A model generated the notes under the pieces. That model was not told the origin of the DNA. It did not search any database and worked only from the letters and a program-made list of their open reading frames with translations. A stretch of 64,000 nucleotides of DNA, taken from positions 15,573,326-15,637,325 of the forward strand of contig OX123182.2 of the NCBI GenBank assembly GCA_944739405.2. Reading direction: 5' to 3'. The position numbers were made by a program, and so were the translations under genes. The stretch comes from Euclidia mi (lineage: Eukaryota; Arthropoda; Insecta; Lepidoptera; Erebidae). Every line of letters starts with the position of its first letter. Position 1 is the first letter of the stretch. This document shows positions 10,810 to 22,369 of the stretch, piece after piece.

Positions 10810-12242
10810 TGAATTATACAGCACGATGGTTTTACGTAAAAACTTTCTAATGACATTTTAACGCGAATCGCGCGACACGTTAGCATAAACTCGTGTAAAA
10901 ACTTTTCACTTAACAATATTGCTTTTCCATTTCAACAAAACATGAGAACATTCTCGCTTAAAAGATATTTATTCACGCAATTTCAACGCCGTTGTAATAA
11001 CAGGGAGGTCCCTATACATTAATAATTTAATAATGAACCCGGCTTAATATCCATAGAACGGCCATAAACAGACTCCGGTATGAAACAACTTCGGCCATAC
11101 ATTCATCCAATCATCTCATGAAATTTTTAAACGTAATTAGTGCGGGGCAATTTTAGTAACTTTGCTCGACTTTACTCAATGTTGCTCAAAGTTGAGTGGG
11201 TGTCTAGCTCAATTTAGTAATGCGGTCGCATCATTAAGGTAAAAGCCTACCGCGGCCGCTTTCGCGACACCATTTAGCTGTTGAGAGCAAAACTGCGCTG
11301 CACTGACGTCATTGTAATGAGTGTTAATGTGTGCGTTAAACGCTTACATCGAAACGTTTGAAAACGCAATGTGACAGATATTTATGCTCAGTGCAAAATG
11401 TGTAACTTTAAACCTCCTAGGGTGAATGCTATATGGCCATACGCTATGTGGCGCGATCGATGGTATCACACTTGCTATTTACAGGTTGTTACAGTATGTT
11501 GTAAACCATATGTGTCGAAGAGTAAAAAATATGTTTATGTGTTTATTGCGCTTTCTCGCCGGTACTATTAAACCAACTAAAGCAATAATGTTTTAGTAGG
11601 TTAAATAGTGTACTGTATAACGTTATTATCTAAATAACATTATTCACTAGACTTACATTCAACGGATTTTACAAAACACACCCAGACTTTGTACATAAAT
11701 TTGTGGATCACACAAAGTGCTGTAGGTATGTGAGGATCCAACTCGCAACACTTTCTTATTACATGGCATGCTTACTCCGTACACCACCACGTCATACGCG
11801 CAGTCAAATTATATTTATTAGATAAATCACTCATATTGTAGAGTAATTATTTAGTAGACAAAAGGTATTCAAAATACTTGCGTATATCATATAATTTTAA
11901 AGCAAAATTTAAAAAAGAGTCAGTCGTCACACTGACGCTAGTAAATTATTTCTTTTGACGCCAGTTCTTGTATTTCCCAGTACTCTATTAATCATCTATT
12001 CAGTGCATCGCATTGAAGCTCTGCAGACAGCGTTAATTTAATTGGGCACTAATTTGAAGAGCTGTTTGGTTTGAGATCTGCTCTATCAATCAATTAGATC
12101 TGTTTATGTCTAGGTGAGGCGTTGGGTTTAGGTATTTATTAATAGATAAGACTGATTTGTTGTGTTATTTTGAAGTAATTAAATGGTAATTGAGTTTCGA
12201 TTCAAAACTTAAGACAGTTTACTTGGATATAGCATTATTTTA
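10810..12242. other. No gene recognised; one GC-richer patch
   Basis: Mostly AT-rich unannotated DNA. The patch 11140-11320 is richer in GC, with repeated 'ttgctc/ttactca' runs and several CG dinucleotides ('taccgcggccgctttcgcga'). It could be a decayed element or a regulatory region; nothing in the sequence decides this. Confidence 0.3.
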
Positions 12243-12445
12243 TGTATAGAAAAGGTTATTTCGCTACTAACTGATTGACAGAGAACATACAGCCGAAACT
12301 ATTGGCGCAAGAAGCTAAAATTTAGCACGTACCTAAATTGCTAGGATAGTGTAGGGGATCTCTAAAAGAGGATTTTTGGAAATTGCCCACCCCAAAGCTA
12401 AAGGGGTAAAATAGACCCACGAGGGCAGAGCCGTCTTGAGAATGT
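12243..12445 (+). mobile_element. Helitron-A, old degenerate copy
   Basis: Weak but colinear similarity to Helitron-A: 'ctactaactgattgacagag', 'acatacagccgaaactattg', 'gcgcaagaagctaaaattta' and a 'gagggcagagccg' 3' segment. Both exact ends are lost. Confidence 0.5.
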
Positions 12446-13423
12446 TCCATTTCATACAAAGATAGTGAACTAATCCATTTGAGGAAAATTCATTTCGTTT
12501 TCAATGATATATGTGTAAGCCAGAATAATTTTAAAGGTTAATTAGGTATGTCCTAATTTCTAATAAAAAGCAAAATTATGTATGGCACACGTATGCAGTT
12601 TGTTGTGGGTATTTCGTGACACGTTTCTGATCGAGAAATGTTTCTAACGGTAATCGCTTGCCGATCCATCATTCTGCTTCATAATATTTATTGCGTAGGT
12701 GTTTTGACAACTAGGTTTTATCCACGACTTCATCTGTGAGAAGGTTTATAATATATTTGCTACTGTATACGCACCAATTCGATGACACATGAATAGATTT
12801 AGTCTCATTGCTGCTGAGATAGCATTGAGGATATTCAAAGTAAAATTGAGTTAAGCAATCCGTATTAAGAATGAACATCGTATAACTATGTTATAGACAT
12901 TAAGTATGTGAAATTCAGCCAGAATCTCACTCAGAGTACGAAGCATCTCTTGGATCGTTAATCATCGTCACCGTCTTAGATATTCACGCAAATCTGCAGA
13001 GTGAAATGCTATTGTTAATATTGAAGTATTGGCAAGTTTGATATCTGATCTTGATAAATTGAATAATCGACTCAAATCTAACTACCTATAATGAGTATTA
13101 TCAGATATGTGATGTGCGTGAATAAACATTGGGATGATAATTAGTTTAGTTGCAATCGTTTTGAAAATGCTTTTGGTAATGTTATATGTGTAGGTGTAAT
13201 GTTTCTTGATTACTTTTAGTCCGAATCACATTATGCCTAAGTTGAGAGTTACTACTCTGAACCAAAAGTATGTCCAAGTCTGAACCAAAAACTTGCACAA
13301 ACGATCGGCAGTGACTCGCAATCATTTCACCAACTAATTAAGAAACAATCTTGGATAAAACCATGAAAAATCACAAATTACATCAGAAAGTAATTTAAAA
13401 ACCACGGATCGGCAACCAAAATG
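12446..13423. other. No recognisable feature
   Basis: AT-rich DNA with no convincing gene or repeat. Its last ten bases (aaccaaaatg, 13414-13423) are the left target duplication of the LINE that follows. Confidence 0.4.
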
Positions 13424-15835
13424 ACGTTTATGATACTGCCTTCATTGCTCTTAGAGTTGCCAGATCTCATTATAGGTCTGCCGTTGAAAAATGCAAAAGA
13501 AATTTGTTACGTAAGATTGTTGATAGACTCGATAGGGAGGGTCCGTGGTCTCCTTTATATCACGAATTTAAAGCAAATAGATCTATCGACTTAGCTTATA
13601 CCCAAAATATCAAAATTAATGGTAGACATTCCACTGGTATTGAGGAGACAACGGACTATCTCTTGAATTGTCTAATACCCAACGATCGGCTGGAGAATGA
13701 CACAGACTACCACCGTCAGATCCGACAATGGGCTGCTTTGCAACCCGTTTCATCAGCGTCAGACCTACCATCCTATGACGAATTTATAAATGCTGTCGGA
13801 TCTTTGCCGCCTAACAAAGCTTCAGGCGAAGACAAAATCTCCAACAAGATAATAAAGGAAGCTTGTAAAACATCTGGTGAGTCCATTTTGTTTGTGTTTA
13901 AACGTTGCATAGCAGAAGGTATTTTTCCTCGTATATGGCGCAGTGGTTACATTAGGATCATACCAAAAAGAGGAGATAAACCGTCCGACGACCCTAAGTC
14001 ATATAGGCCAATAACATTGTTACCATCACTGGGAAAGCTTTTAGAACTTCTCGTAGTGCCCCGGCTTCTGCCGGGCGGTATTAGATTTAGCGATAGACAA
14101 TTTGGCTTCACAGTAGGTAAATCGACAGTTGACGCAGTTATATCGGTTAGGAAGATAGTTTCGTCATCAACACTACAATATGTGCTAGGTATATTCTTAG
14201 ATATATCTGGCGCTTTCGACAACGCATGGTGGCCAATGCTTTTACTTAAATTAAAGTCTCGTGGATGCTTTAGTAACATATATTCCTTCATTTATACGTA
14301 TTTCCTACATGGAACAGCAAAGTTAAAATTAGGCCACCATGCTGTGTCGAAGGCGCTGACCATGGGTTGTCCGCAGGGATCAGTGTTAGGCCCGTATTTA
14401 TGGAATCTAGGTTTTGATGACTTTCTAAGCATACCACTACCACCAGGTTGCTCATTGACCGGATACGCAGATGACGGTCTTTTACTTATTCAATCTAATA
14501 CTAGGGTAGGACTTGAAAGGTTAGCTAATCAATGTTTAGACTTAATCAACAAGTGGGGTGAACGCAATTGTTTATATTTTACTCCACAGAAAACATTTCA
14601 ATTACTTTTGAAAGGGAACTTAAAAACACCGCCTCGAATCAAATTCAATAACATCACCATTAGAAACAAAGAATCAGTTTGTTATTTAGGGTTAGTTTTA
14701 GAGAGAAACTTTTCATTTGTCGAACACATTAAAACAGTAGGTGAAAAATCTAAAAGAAGTTTTTACGCCTTGTCAAAGATATCAACTGCGACATGGGGGC
14801 TTTCGTTCAAAACTTTGAAGGTAATTTATGGTGCAACATATCTGGGTGGTATGTGTTATGGTGCGCCTGCGTGGGCTGATAGAGCTACTATCGGTGCTGT
14901 ACGACGTAAAATGCTACAAAGTCAACGTCTCGCGTTGATATTTTTGTGCAAGGCTTATAGGACAGTTAGTACTGAAGCTTTGCCAGTACTGGCAGGTGTA
15001 TTTCCAGTCGATCTTGAGGCACAAAGACGAGCAGCAATGTATTACGTAACACGAGATAACATGGATCTAAATTTTCTAGCTCCGCGTGACAGACATAAGA
15101 TCGCTAGATTGTTGAACCATCAATCCACAGTCTATTACGATCTTCTTGATGAATGGCAATGTCGCTGGAACACATCAACTAAGGGCCGTCACCTCTACCA
15201 GTTCTTCCCATGCGTCCGAGAGCGACTGGCGAGGAACTGGCTGGAGGTGGATCACTGTGTAGCACAATTTCTTACAGGTCATGGCAACTTTAAGAGCAAG
15301 TTGTATTCATTTAAGCTAGTTGATTCACCGTTATGCCAATGTTCAACATCTGGCAACAATAATGGACAATCTGCTCATCACATTCTATGGGAGTGTAGTC
15401 TTTGGCAAATTGAACGAAATATCATGCTTAACGAATTAGAGGTAAGTTCTGGAGTAGTGTACTATACGGATCTTGTGGCAAGTAGGACGAATTTCCGTGC
15501 GTTTAGGCGTTTCTGCCATACATATTACTGGAAACAGGTATAGTTCACAATTTAGGCCCCCTTAATGCTCATGTCCGTGGTGCTTATCTTTTCTCTTCAC
15601 TATATCTCTTCGTTGCTTGTCTCCCGCTTTGTTAAGGAGGGAAGTGGATTATTCATTTTCCAACTCCTCCAATATACTTCTGATTAAGTTCGTTGCGGGT
15701 TCCAAGACAGTTTAACTTTCCCCGGGACTTCACGAGTGTCAAAACTCGTTGTCATCAATGGTCACTGCTGCTGAACCTGGCTACACAGGTGACACAGTAG
15801 TGGGAATGAGGGTGGGATTAGTCCCAAAAAAAAAA
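13424..15835 (+). mobile_element. R1-clade non-LTR retrotransposon, 5'-truncated
   Basis: A ~2.4-kb LINE copy flanked by the 10-bp duplication aaccaaaatg at 13414-13423 and 15836-15845. It has a long RT frame, a ~280-bp 3' untranslated region and a short poly(A) at 15826-15837 that shares As with the right duplication. ORF1, the endonuclease and the start of ORF2 are missing, which is the usual 5' truncation of target-primed reverse transcription. Classic R1, TRAS and SART relatives are site-specific in rDNA or telomeric repeats; this copy sits in ordinary AT-rich DNA. Confidence 0.93.
13426..15543 (+). CDS. R1-clade ORF2 protein, reverse transcriptase, N-terminally incomplete
   Basis: About 705 uninterrupted codons with no natural start; the TTG at 13504 is not a real initiation codon, and the frame is open upstream to a stop at 13396 outside the element. 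RT motifs seen are: LPPNKASGEDKISN, SYRPITLLPSLGKLLE, the R1-type LDISGAFDNAWWP (first catalytic Asp, ~14195), MGCPQGSVLGPYLWN and GYADDGLLL (catalytic Asp pair, ~14464). The C-terminus has a Cys/His cluster CQC...HHILWEC near 15335. Known role of the family: target-primed reverse transcription of its own RNA. The endonuclease is absent, so the protein should not be autonomous. The lack of stops suggests a fairly young insertion. Confidence 0.93.
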   Translation, partial: VYDTAFIALRVARSHYRSAVEKCKRNLLRKIVDRLDREGPWSPLYHEFKANRSIDLAYTQNIKINGRHSTGIEETTDYLLNCLIPNDRLENDTDYHRQIRQWAALQPVSSASDLPSYDEFINAVGSLPPNKASGEDKISNKIIKEACKTSGESILFVFKRCIAEGIFPRIWRSGYIRIIPKRGDKPSDDPKSYRPITLLPSLGKLLELLVVPRLLPGGIRFSDRQFGFTVGKSTVDAVISVRKIVSSSTLQYVLGIFLDISGAFDNAWWPMLLLKLKSRGCFSNIYSFIYTYFLHGTAKLKLGHHAVSKALTMGCPQGSVLGPYLWNLGFDDFLSIPLPPGCSLTGYADDGLLLIQSNTRVGLERLANQCLDLINKWGERNCLYFTPQKTFQLLLKGNLKTPPRIKFNNITIRNKESVCYLGLVLERNFSFVEHIKTVGEKSKRSFYALSKISTATWGLSFKTLKVIYGATYLGGMCYGAPAWADRATIGAVRRKMLQSQRLALIFLCKAYRTVSTEALPVLAGVFPVDLEAQRRAAMYYVTRDNMDLNFLAPRDRHKIARLLNHQSTVYYDLLDEWQCRWNTSTKGRHLYQFFPCVRERLARNWLEVDHCVAQFLTGHGNFKSKLYSFKLVDSPLCQCSTSGNNNGQSAHHILWECSLWQIERNIMLNELEVSSGVVYYTDLVASRTNFRAFRRFCHTYYWKQV

Positions 15836-17966
15836 AACCAAAATGTTCTTGAGAGTTCGCTCAGTTATGTTAAGTTCAATTAATTTTGAGAACCGAGAAG
15901 ATGCAAAGCTATACAACTTTTGCTTTCAATACGACTGCTTGCGAACGCTGAGCGGTGCTCACTGACTCCGAGAAATTTAATGCAGTTGTGTTGGTATGAC
16001 TTTGGCCAACTTCGAGCACTACAAGAGTAGTTTTCCTTTGGCAATACGTTCTAATTAGGTAAGATTCAATTTGCAAGTTGCATGCAAAAAGATCTTTAAT
16101 TGTTTATTATTGGCAGGACTTTGGCGGCTGCCCCAGCCGCATAAATTAGACACCCAAAACCTTCGTAAGAAGTCACACGATATATTGGTAAAATTTGTAC
16201 AAAAATACCATAGATACATAGGAAGGAAAAGGGGATTATTTTTATTATATGTATAAATTTATCATAACTTCCTGCAATGTACATTGCACAAAAATTCAAA
16301 ATTAAAGAAGATTATCTAAAGTCGTATATTCTAAGTTATAGTCGGATGCAAGAAATTTACTGTCGAAATTTTAGTTCCAAGTCAAATTGATATCAGGTTG
16401 TATACAATTTATACTGTCAGCCAATTCCGATTCAGTATAGCAAATACGTTTCAGGAAATTTATAACATAGGTAACTAGGTCAACATTATTTTTACTTACT
16501 CGGATTTGGCCAAGTATTCCGTCTTCTAAGATTGGCAAAGGCATAAAATTTGATTTGATACTGCCTAAGGCACCCATGGGTATCGTAAGCGATGACGCTG
16601 GGTAAAGCCTTGTTGTTGAAAAATCTTATTCGACTAGTACATATAAACTTATCGAATCCCTAGGAAATGGCTTGATCAATTTTTATGAAATTATTTGTGT
16701 ATAGTTATTTTGATAGGTCTCAGAGTAGGTTGTAGGGTATTTTTTATACACGGAGGCGATAGGGAAGGCCTTACACAAAAAAAATCTCCTTATGACTTTA
16801 AATAAAAAGCTACTTCTTCAGTCAGGTACTTTCTAATGACAACTGAATTTAAAAGCAAATATGGAAATAAATCAACGACAAAGGATCTTTAAGAAAAACT
16901 AATTTTATATATCCGTGTTCCAGCCAACTATGTAATAGATCTGCCGCAGCGTGATATAGTTGCAGTCTTACTTGATAACTCAATTAGCAACATGCCACAA
17001 AGTAACTAGCCGGCAACTTCAAAGGCCAAGAGTTTCTTGCTACTAGATACTATTTCCGTAAAGTTTATGGTGACAACTTTGTTAACTTATCTTTATTTAT
17101 ACCCACTCACTTTAGAGGAGACAAATTATTTCAGAAAATGTGCAGCTGAAATTTTGGCCTACAGACAACATCCAATTTGGTACTGACTAGTTTGAACTCT
17201 ATAGCTTCGTGATACAGATTTTGCAACCATGTTAGAAGTTTCAAAGTAGTCATTCGTTTTAATATTATAATTGTGACTTACTGAAGGCAAGAAGTCTTTT
17301 CAGGTTGATACAGCTGAATTACTTTTGCCATTTTAATATAGAGTATGTTTTATGTTATGGCATTTTCTGAAGCATCACTCATATCTCGAATCCCTGACGC
17401 TGTGTCATCATAATGTGCTGATTTCTTCCTCTCACATTTATACTGTTGTCAACGTACGTATACCAGACTTCATCATTATGATCATCTCAGCTCCCTGTCC
17501 AATCTCGAGGTACTCAGGTAACGCAAGGTACCCAGGTAGCTTCTCGCAATTCTATTATCCACATTGCGAGGGGCATACCTTCTGCATTTTTCGATGTGTT
17601 GCTACCATTACAGAATGTTACTTTGAATCGTTCCTGCACAAACGGCAATCAGCCACACTCACCACAACATAAATATAAATTAAATGGAAGTAGTTTGTTT
17701 GATATTACACAAATTATTATGAAGTCGGTTAATAAAAACATAGCGATATAATCTATAATGACAGTCCTCTATTATATTCCGATATAAAGTTTAATATTTG
17801 TAATTTGAATACAAATAATTTTATATATTCAATAATTCATGAATAATATTTTAATTACTAGTATCTCTCAAATTATTATTATTTTTGACATAAATATTAA
17901 AATAGTCAATAAAAAAAAACAGTATTAATGCAAAGCAATGTTTTTTAATAAAATGGGTATATATCA
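15836..17966. other. No gene recognised; one unexplained frame at 17352-17672
   Basis: After the LINE's target duplication the sequence is plain AT-rich DNA. A 106-codon plus-strand frame at 17352-17672 lies in a more balanced-composition patch (about 17380-17660). On the opposite strand a stretch reads ERFKVTFCNGSNTSKNAEGM before stops. I recognise neither; a decayed exon or element fragment is possible. Confidence 0.3.
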
Positions 17967-18109
17967 AAGTCTTGCGATACTGCTTAACTGGCAGACATAA
18001 TATACTCGTAGCCGTAGGGGTGCACTAAGATGGGATTGCTCGAAATTCTCTCGGCATCAGGAAGAAACGGTTAAATTAAAATAAAATGTGCGGGCGTAGC
18101 ATCCCCTAC
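17967..18109 (+). mobile_element. Helitron-A fragment with intact 3' end
   Basis: Shares 'gccgtaggggtgcactaaga', 'cgaaattctc', 'ggttaaattaaaataaaatg' and 'tgcgggcgtagc' with Helitron-A and ends CTAC|T at 18106-18109. The 5' half is diverged or partly deleted. Confidence 0.62.
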
Positions 18110-18209
18110 TATCGGTATATATTTGCGACCCAAAACCGAAGCCTTGTTTCTTACCAATATCCAAGCAACATGACAATAAAACAGTCTCATGATTTATACA
18201 CCCGAAATA

Positions 18210-18441
18210 TATAGCCTGAAAGTCCAAACCTACGGCTTCGTAATAGCAAATGTCAGTAGTATTACTTTATAGCCTGAAAGTCCAAACCTACGGCTTCGTA
18301 ACAGCAAATGTCAGTAGTATTACTTTATAGCCTGAAAGTCCAAACCTACGGCTTCGTAATAGCAAATGTCAGTAGTATTACTTTATAGCCTGAAAGTCCA
18401 AACCTACGGCTTCGTAATAGCAAATGTCAGTAGTATTACTT
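18210..18441 (+). repeat. 58-bp minisatellite, four units
   Basis: Four complete copies of a 58-bp unit (tatagcctgaaagtccaaac ... cagtagtattactt) start at 18210, 18268, 18326 and 18384. The only difference I see is one substitution in unit 2 (gtaacagc for gtaatagc). Such homogeneity suggests recent expansion by slippage or unequal exchange, so it is likely variable in copy number. No unit-sized open frame or known motif. Confidence 0.97.
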
Positions 18442-19689
18442 AGGTAACATAAAGGAGTGGACCAGAGTGTTCACTTTATTGGCGCAGCCAGGACATATAA
18501 CCAACGATTACCGCCTAGCAATGACTATAGGCTTAGCGATGAGCAACGCGATCTGCCACAGGCGGTGCGATCTTTATGCATCTTTCTACTTTACAGCATT
18601 AGCGTGCAGTGGTGAGGACGAAGTAAAACGTGCAGCCCAAGTAGCAATCACAAAGCGATGTTATAAAAATAAACTGGTCAAAGTTTATGTGACATTTGAC
18701 ACTTACTTAGTACAGTATGTCCCAGTTTTTTAAGACACGGGATTTGCGGTTAGTAACGTGCATCATAACAACCAATGCAAGACAAGCAAGCAATAGTGCA
18801 AAACTGCAACTTACTCTCCTAATTATTTCTTCTTTCGATAGATGACATTCCATGCTATGAATGACGAAGAATACCACAGGTAATTTCCGTTGCACATGCG
18901 TACTCCAACATCACCAAAACACCACAGAGTAGTATGTGGTGTTGTGAGGCACGTATCGTGTCGCTCGTCGCTATGCTTGCAGGCACACCGGGCCTATACC
19001 ATATGGCTCGCCATGCCATACGGCTCTGACAAATGTACTGGTTTATCTAGGCCAGAATGCACGCATTTATAACGTTTATTGTGTAGCGAGACTATACGAG
19101 CTAGGTGTATTAGTTCTTACTTTCCCGCTGTCTGGCTGTTTAATGATATAATAATCCCATAAAAACATGCTTGTCAAAAATACCAAGTCTCGCAACCCAA
19201 GTCGGTTAATTAAAAATCTTTAATTTCATACAATACAGATCCGCGATGTATTACAATGGAGACCGGGATAAAAAATACATGTTGTAATAAGAAATAAAAA
19301 TTGTCGTCTCCACAAAATTGATCGTATCGGGGTTGGATAAATGTATATTTGAATTCTTAGGTCTGTACTTTTGGCATCTTATTTATAAGTTGAGAAACAT
19401 TTATTGGTAAAAAGGATGTTTTTGTGGAATAATGTACCTATTATACTGTATATGAAAGGAATTTATCTTTTCAGAACACTGTTACTAGGTTGACCAGTAA
19501 CTGCGCAATAAAATCTAAGCAAATGAATTTCACCCGCTTCTTGCTCATGTATCATGTCAAAACATGGTAGTTTTAAATTAGATGACTTTACAATAATATG
19601 GTATCAGAAAGCTGGGCTGATAGTAGTGCTTTCGAAGAGAAGAAGCTCAGCTTGCAGGTAGGACATGAAAGACGACCTATTATGAAATG
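18442..19689. other. No confident gene
   Basis: Frames at 18467-18733 and 18890-19072 are open but carry no recognisable domain and no splice context I would defend. The region 18460-19070 is less AT-rich than its surroundings, so a decayed exon or element cannot be excluded. Confidence 0.3.
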
Positions 19690-19885
19690 GGGTCATAATG
19701 CCAACTCTGGTATTAGAGTTTTCAAACCACCTGAAGCATTGTACTTGACAAGAACCAGGACCGACAGCGCTCTGGTGTGTTCGTGCCCTTAGTGCGACAA
19801 TGTGCAGTGCGGTCAATGCCATCCCACCCTAGCAGTGCTTAACTTAACCGATCTATTACTATCGATAAACCAAGTCACGCTTTGG
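19690..19885 (-). mobile_element. 5S-rRNA-derived SINE, diverged copy
   Basis: The reverse complement contains 'agatcggttaagttaagcac' and 'gggatggcattgacc', corresponding to the 5S internal-promoter blocks GAAGTTAAGC and GGATGGGTGACC. The body 'tcggtcctggttcttgtc' and the end 'gaaaactctaataccagagt' are shared with the better copy at 49265-49505. Head and body colinear with that copy argue for the same SINE3-type family. Confidence 0.67.
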
Positions 19886-20753
19886 GCGTTACGTGTATTA
19901 ACATGTTCGAGTAAGTATGAATATCTTGCATGAATGTAGCCTATCTGTATGATGGCAGCTCTTACAGATAGTCTTCATGCTATGGCTGTAAGTAGTTAAA
20001 TTGCAATTTTGAGCCGCCGACGGATTAAAACTTGATAGGCTTATATAGTTTCAGATAAAGATTGTTACTCAGACGATTAATTATTTGAATGGGATGATTT
20101 ACCGATTAGTTAAATTGGAAGTTCTAGGTTTGTTGTCCCCTCAGGACAAAATATTGTGATAAACGTAATTTCTCGTTCTGTTTTTGTATATCATTAATAT
20201 GTATCTGGATTATAATATGTGTATTTAGATATATAACAATATGTTTATTAGTGATTTGATTACTTAACACTACAGTACACCCGTGGGCTACATATGTAAC
20301 CTAGGGTGTAATATTGTCATATATTGGCAGAACTAGGTATGCCACAGCGCAATCGTCTTGTGTATTCCTCGATTGGTTCTCCCCGCTGCTACTAGTAGAA
20401 TGACTATTACATCGGCATAAGGACGTGCGCAAAAATTGTCCTAGAAATTGAGTGGGCTACACCTGTGCCCTGCGCGTGCGTTCCAGGAAACTAAGTGCCT
20501 AGTACACAAGTGGTAAACATTGTAATATTTTGGATTATTATGGCGTATTAACGGTCGTTTAGTAACATGGCAGGGAATTAATATTCTACAAATAAAAGTA
20601 ATCTGACGTCAATATTTCTAAAAAGTGGAATTCTATTTAGCAAGATCGTGTCCCAATTGAGCGTCGTGTTTCCCAGCAAAATAAAGGTGCCAAAAGTTAT
20701 GGAACTGAAAGGCAGGCTACTACAGGATTGAAAGAATAACCCAGCAACAAAAT

Positions 20754-20954
20754 ATGCCTATTCGGGGAGGAGTTGGTTGGTATTTATTCTGCAGCACACG
20801 CAAGCAATGCAGCAAATGTATGAGATGCATTTTTAGTGAACATCAGGAAGGTGTGTGTCCTGATTGCTCGCCAATAGAACAGTCTATTGCGAATAATGTG
20901 CTTAAGACCATTGCTAGTGATAAACTTTATGGTAAATATTACGTTCCTAAATGA
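20754..20954 (+). pseudogene. piggyBac transposase C-terminal Cys-rich remnant
   Basis: The frame MPIRGGVGWYLFCSTRKQCS ... ends with a Cys/His-rich arrangement C-x(7)-C-x2-C-x3-C-x4-H-x5-C-x2-C, as at the C-terminus of piggyBac transposases, where it binds the element ends. The catalytic core is absent or too decayed to read upstream of 20754; in-frame stops lie just before. The TTAA-bounded context supports the assignment. A chance Cys-rich frame is the alternative. Confidence 0.58.
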
Positions 20955-21295
20955 AAATAAGACTATGGCATCTCAAGCCTGTCAAATATTGATGATTTTT
21001 AAGTAGATAGTAACACCAATAGTTGAAAAATGTTCGGGTACTTTGAGATAACTTTTAAATTCAAGACAAAGACAAATATCACCTCAGTCTGCCGTGAACA
21101 TGAATCCTGTAAAGAATTCGAAACGTCGGCTAGTAATAAAAATGTAATTCCTAGATCTTTCGGTTTAAATGTAATTACAAATAACCAGTGAAAGTAATAT
21201 AACGCGATAAAATCCGTAAACTGTAGTTTAATTTCAATGATTTTTAAGTAGTTTTAGTTTATGTTTGATATTATAATAGAGACGACAAGTATTGA

Positions 21296-21565
21296 TTATA
21301 ATAATAATAATAATATTCTACCACATTCACACAACACCATCTAGTGCCAAATTAATCAGAGCTTGTACTATAGCTACTAGATAATGGATACAAATACATA
21401 TATACTTTTCTTTTTTGTAAATACATACATATTATTCATAGAAACACCCAAACCAAGACAAACATCCATGTTCATGCACACAAATGTTTGACTTGAGCGG
21501 GAATCGAACCCGCGACCTTCGACGTAGCAGTCGCTTACACTCCCGCTACGCCAACCGGCCGTCAA
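21296..21565 (-). mobile_element. SINE-C, tRNA-derived
   Basis: On the minus strand the head reads 'ggccggttggcgtagcggga' (A box TGGCGTAGCGG) and 'cgcgggttcgattcccgctc' (near-perfect B box). The body includes 'gtttgggtgtttctatgaat' and it ends in an (ATT)n tail at 21296-21316. A duplicated 'attaattataat'-like flank on both sides suggests the target duplication. The B-box region is so well kept that a tRNA caller may flag it; the anticodon arm and 3' half do not make a tRNA. Confidence 0.82.
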
Positions 21566-21579
21566 ATTAATTATAATTA

Positions 21580-22060
21580 ATTACATACATACATAAACTC
21601 ACGCCTTTTTCTCGTCGGGGTAGGCAGAGACAACGGAACGCCACTTGGTTCTATCCTTACAGACCTCAGGCGCTTCCTCTACACTCATTACTCTTTTCAT
21701 ACATGCTCGCCGGTTTCGGGTACTTTGGACCTTGCCGTTTTTTAGGACGTCCCCAATTTGGTCGAGGAATGTCCGACGAGGTCTGCCGCGACCGACTTGC
21801 CCACACACATGCCTTATAGATCCGATTCGTCCTTCTTTCTTCACCCATTCGCTCCACGTGTCCAAACCACTTCAGCATTCCTTTTTCAATCCTAGTCACG
21901 ACATCTTCTTTCAGACCGCTATTCTCTCGTATAGTTACATTCGGAATTCTATCAATCAGTCTCACACCACACATACTACGCAGTGATCGCATCTCAACTG
22001 CGTTAATTCTACTTTCATGCTTCTTCTGCCATACCCAACTCTCACTTCCATACATCAACG
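21580..22060 (-). pseudogene. LINE reverse transcriptase C-terminal fragment, copy 1
   Basis: The frame begins MYGSESWVWQKKHESRINAV, then EMRSLRSMCGVRL, then MLKWFGHVERM: the post-RT C-terminal domain typical of a LINE group abundant in Lepidoptera (RTE-like). A frameshift near 21815 leads to GRGRPRRTFLDQIGDVLKNG and ends YPDEKKA-stop. The tail is TATG repeats on the minus strand (tacatacatacata on plus). It is 5'-truncated and dead. The same domain occurs at 30661-31430. Confidence 0.87.
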
Positions 22061-22369
22061 ATTGATAAATTGTATGTTATATTCTCATCATAATAAATGA
22101 GTTTCATTAATTTGTTTTCTTCTTCATACAATTAATTGATCTACAAATGGGCTACACCTGTAGCCCGTGCGTGCGCGCGTATTAATGGGTGCGTGCACTC
22201 TAGTGTTAAATATATGCTTTGATTATGGCTTAGATGACTGTGTATAAATTTTCGTAACATATTAATATAATTTGAAGACGAAAGGATAGGTCAGCGAATT
22301 ATCATTGACTCACTTGTTATTTTTAAAGAATATAAGCACTGCTTCCTCGAAACAAAGTACTTTTGACTT

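Larger units (their letters stand above)
20264..22209 (+). mobile_element. piggyBac-type element with later LINE and SINE insertions
   Basis: Bounded by TTAA at 20264-20267 and 22206-22209. The ends read inward CACTACAGTACACC and, reverse-complemented from the right, CACTAGAGTGCACGCACC. Both ends carry subterminal GGGCTACA/TGTAGCCC blocks (20283, 20452 and 22148). A transposase C-terminal remnant lies at 20754-20954. Between it and the right end are a SINE (21296-21565) and a LINE fragment (21580-22060), which account for much of the span. TTAA targets and such ends are known for piggyBac; boundaries are inferred by eye. Confidence 0.67.

Noticed and set aside
21480..21565. tRNA gene on the minus strand
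   Set aside because: The B box is nearly perfect, but the sequence continues into a SINE body with an (ATT)n tail and the acceptor stem does not close.
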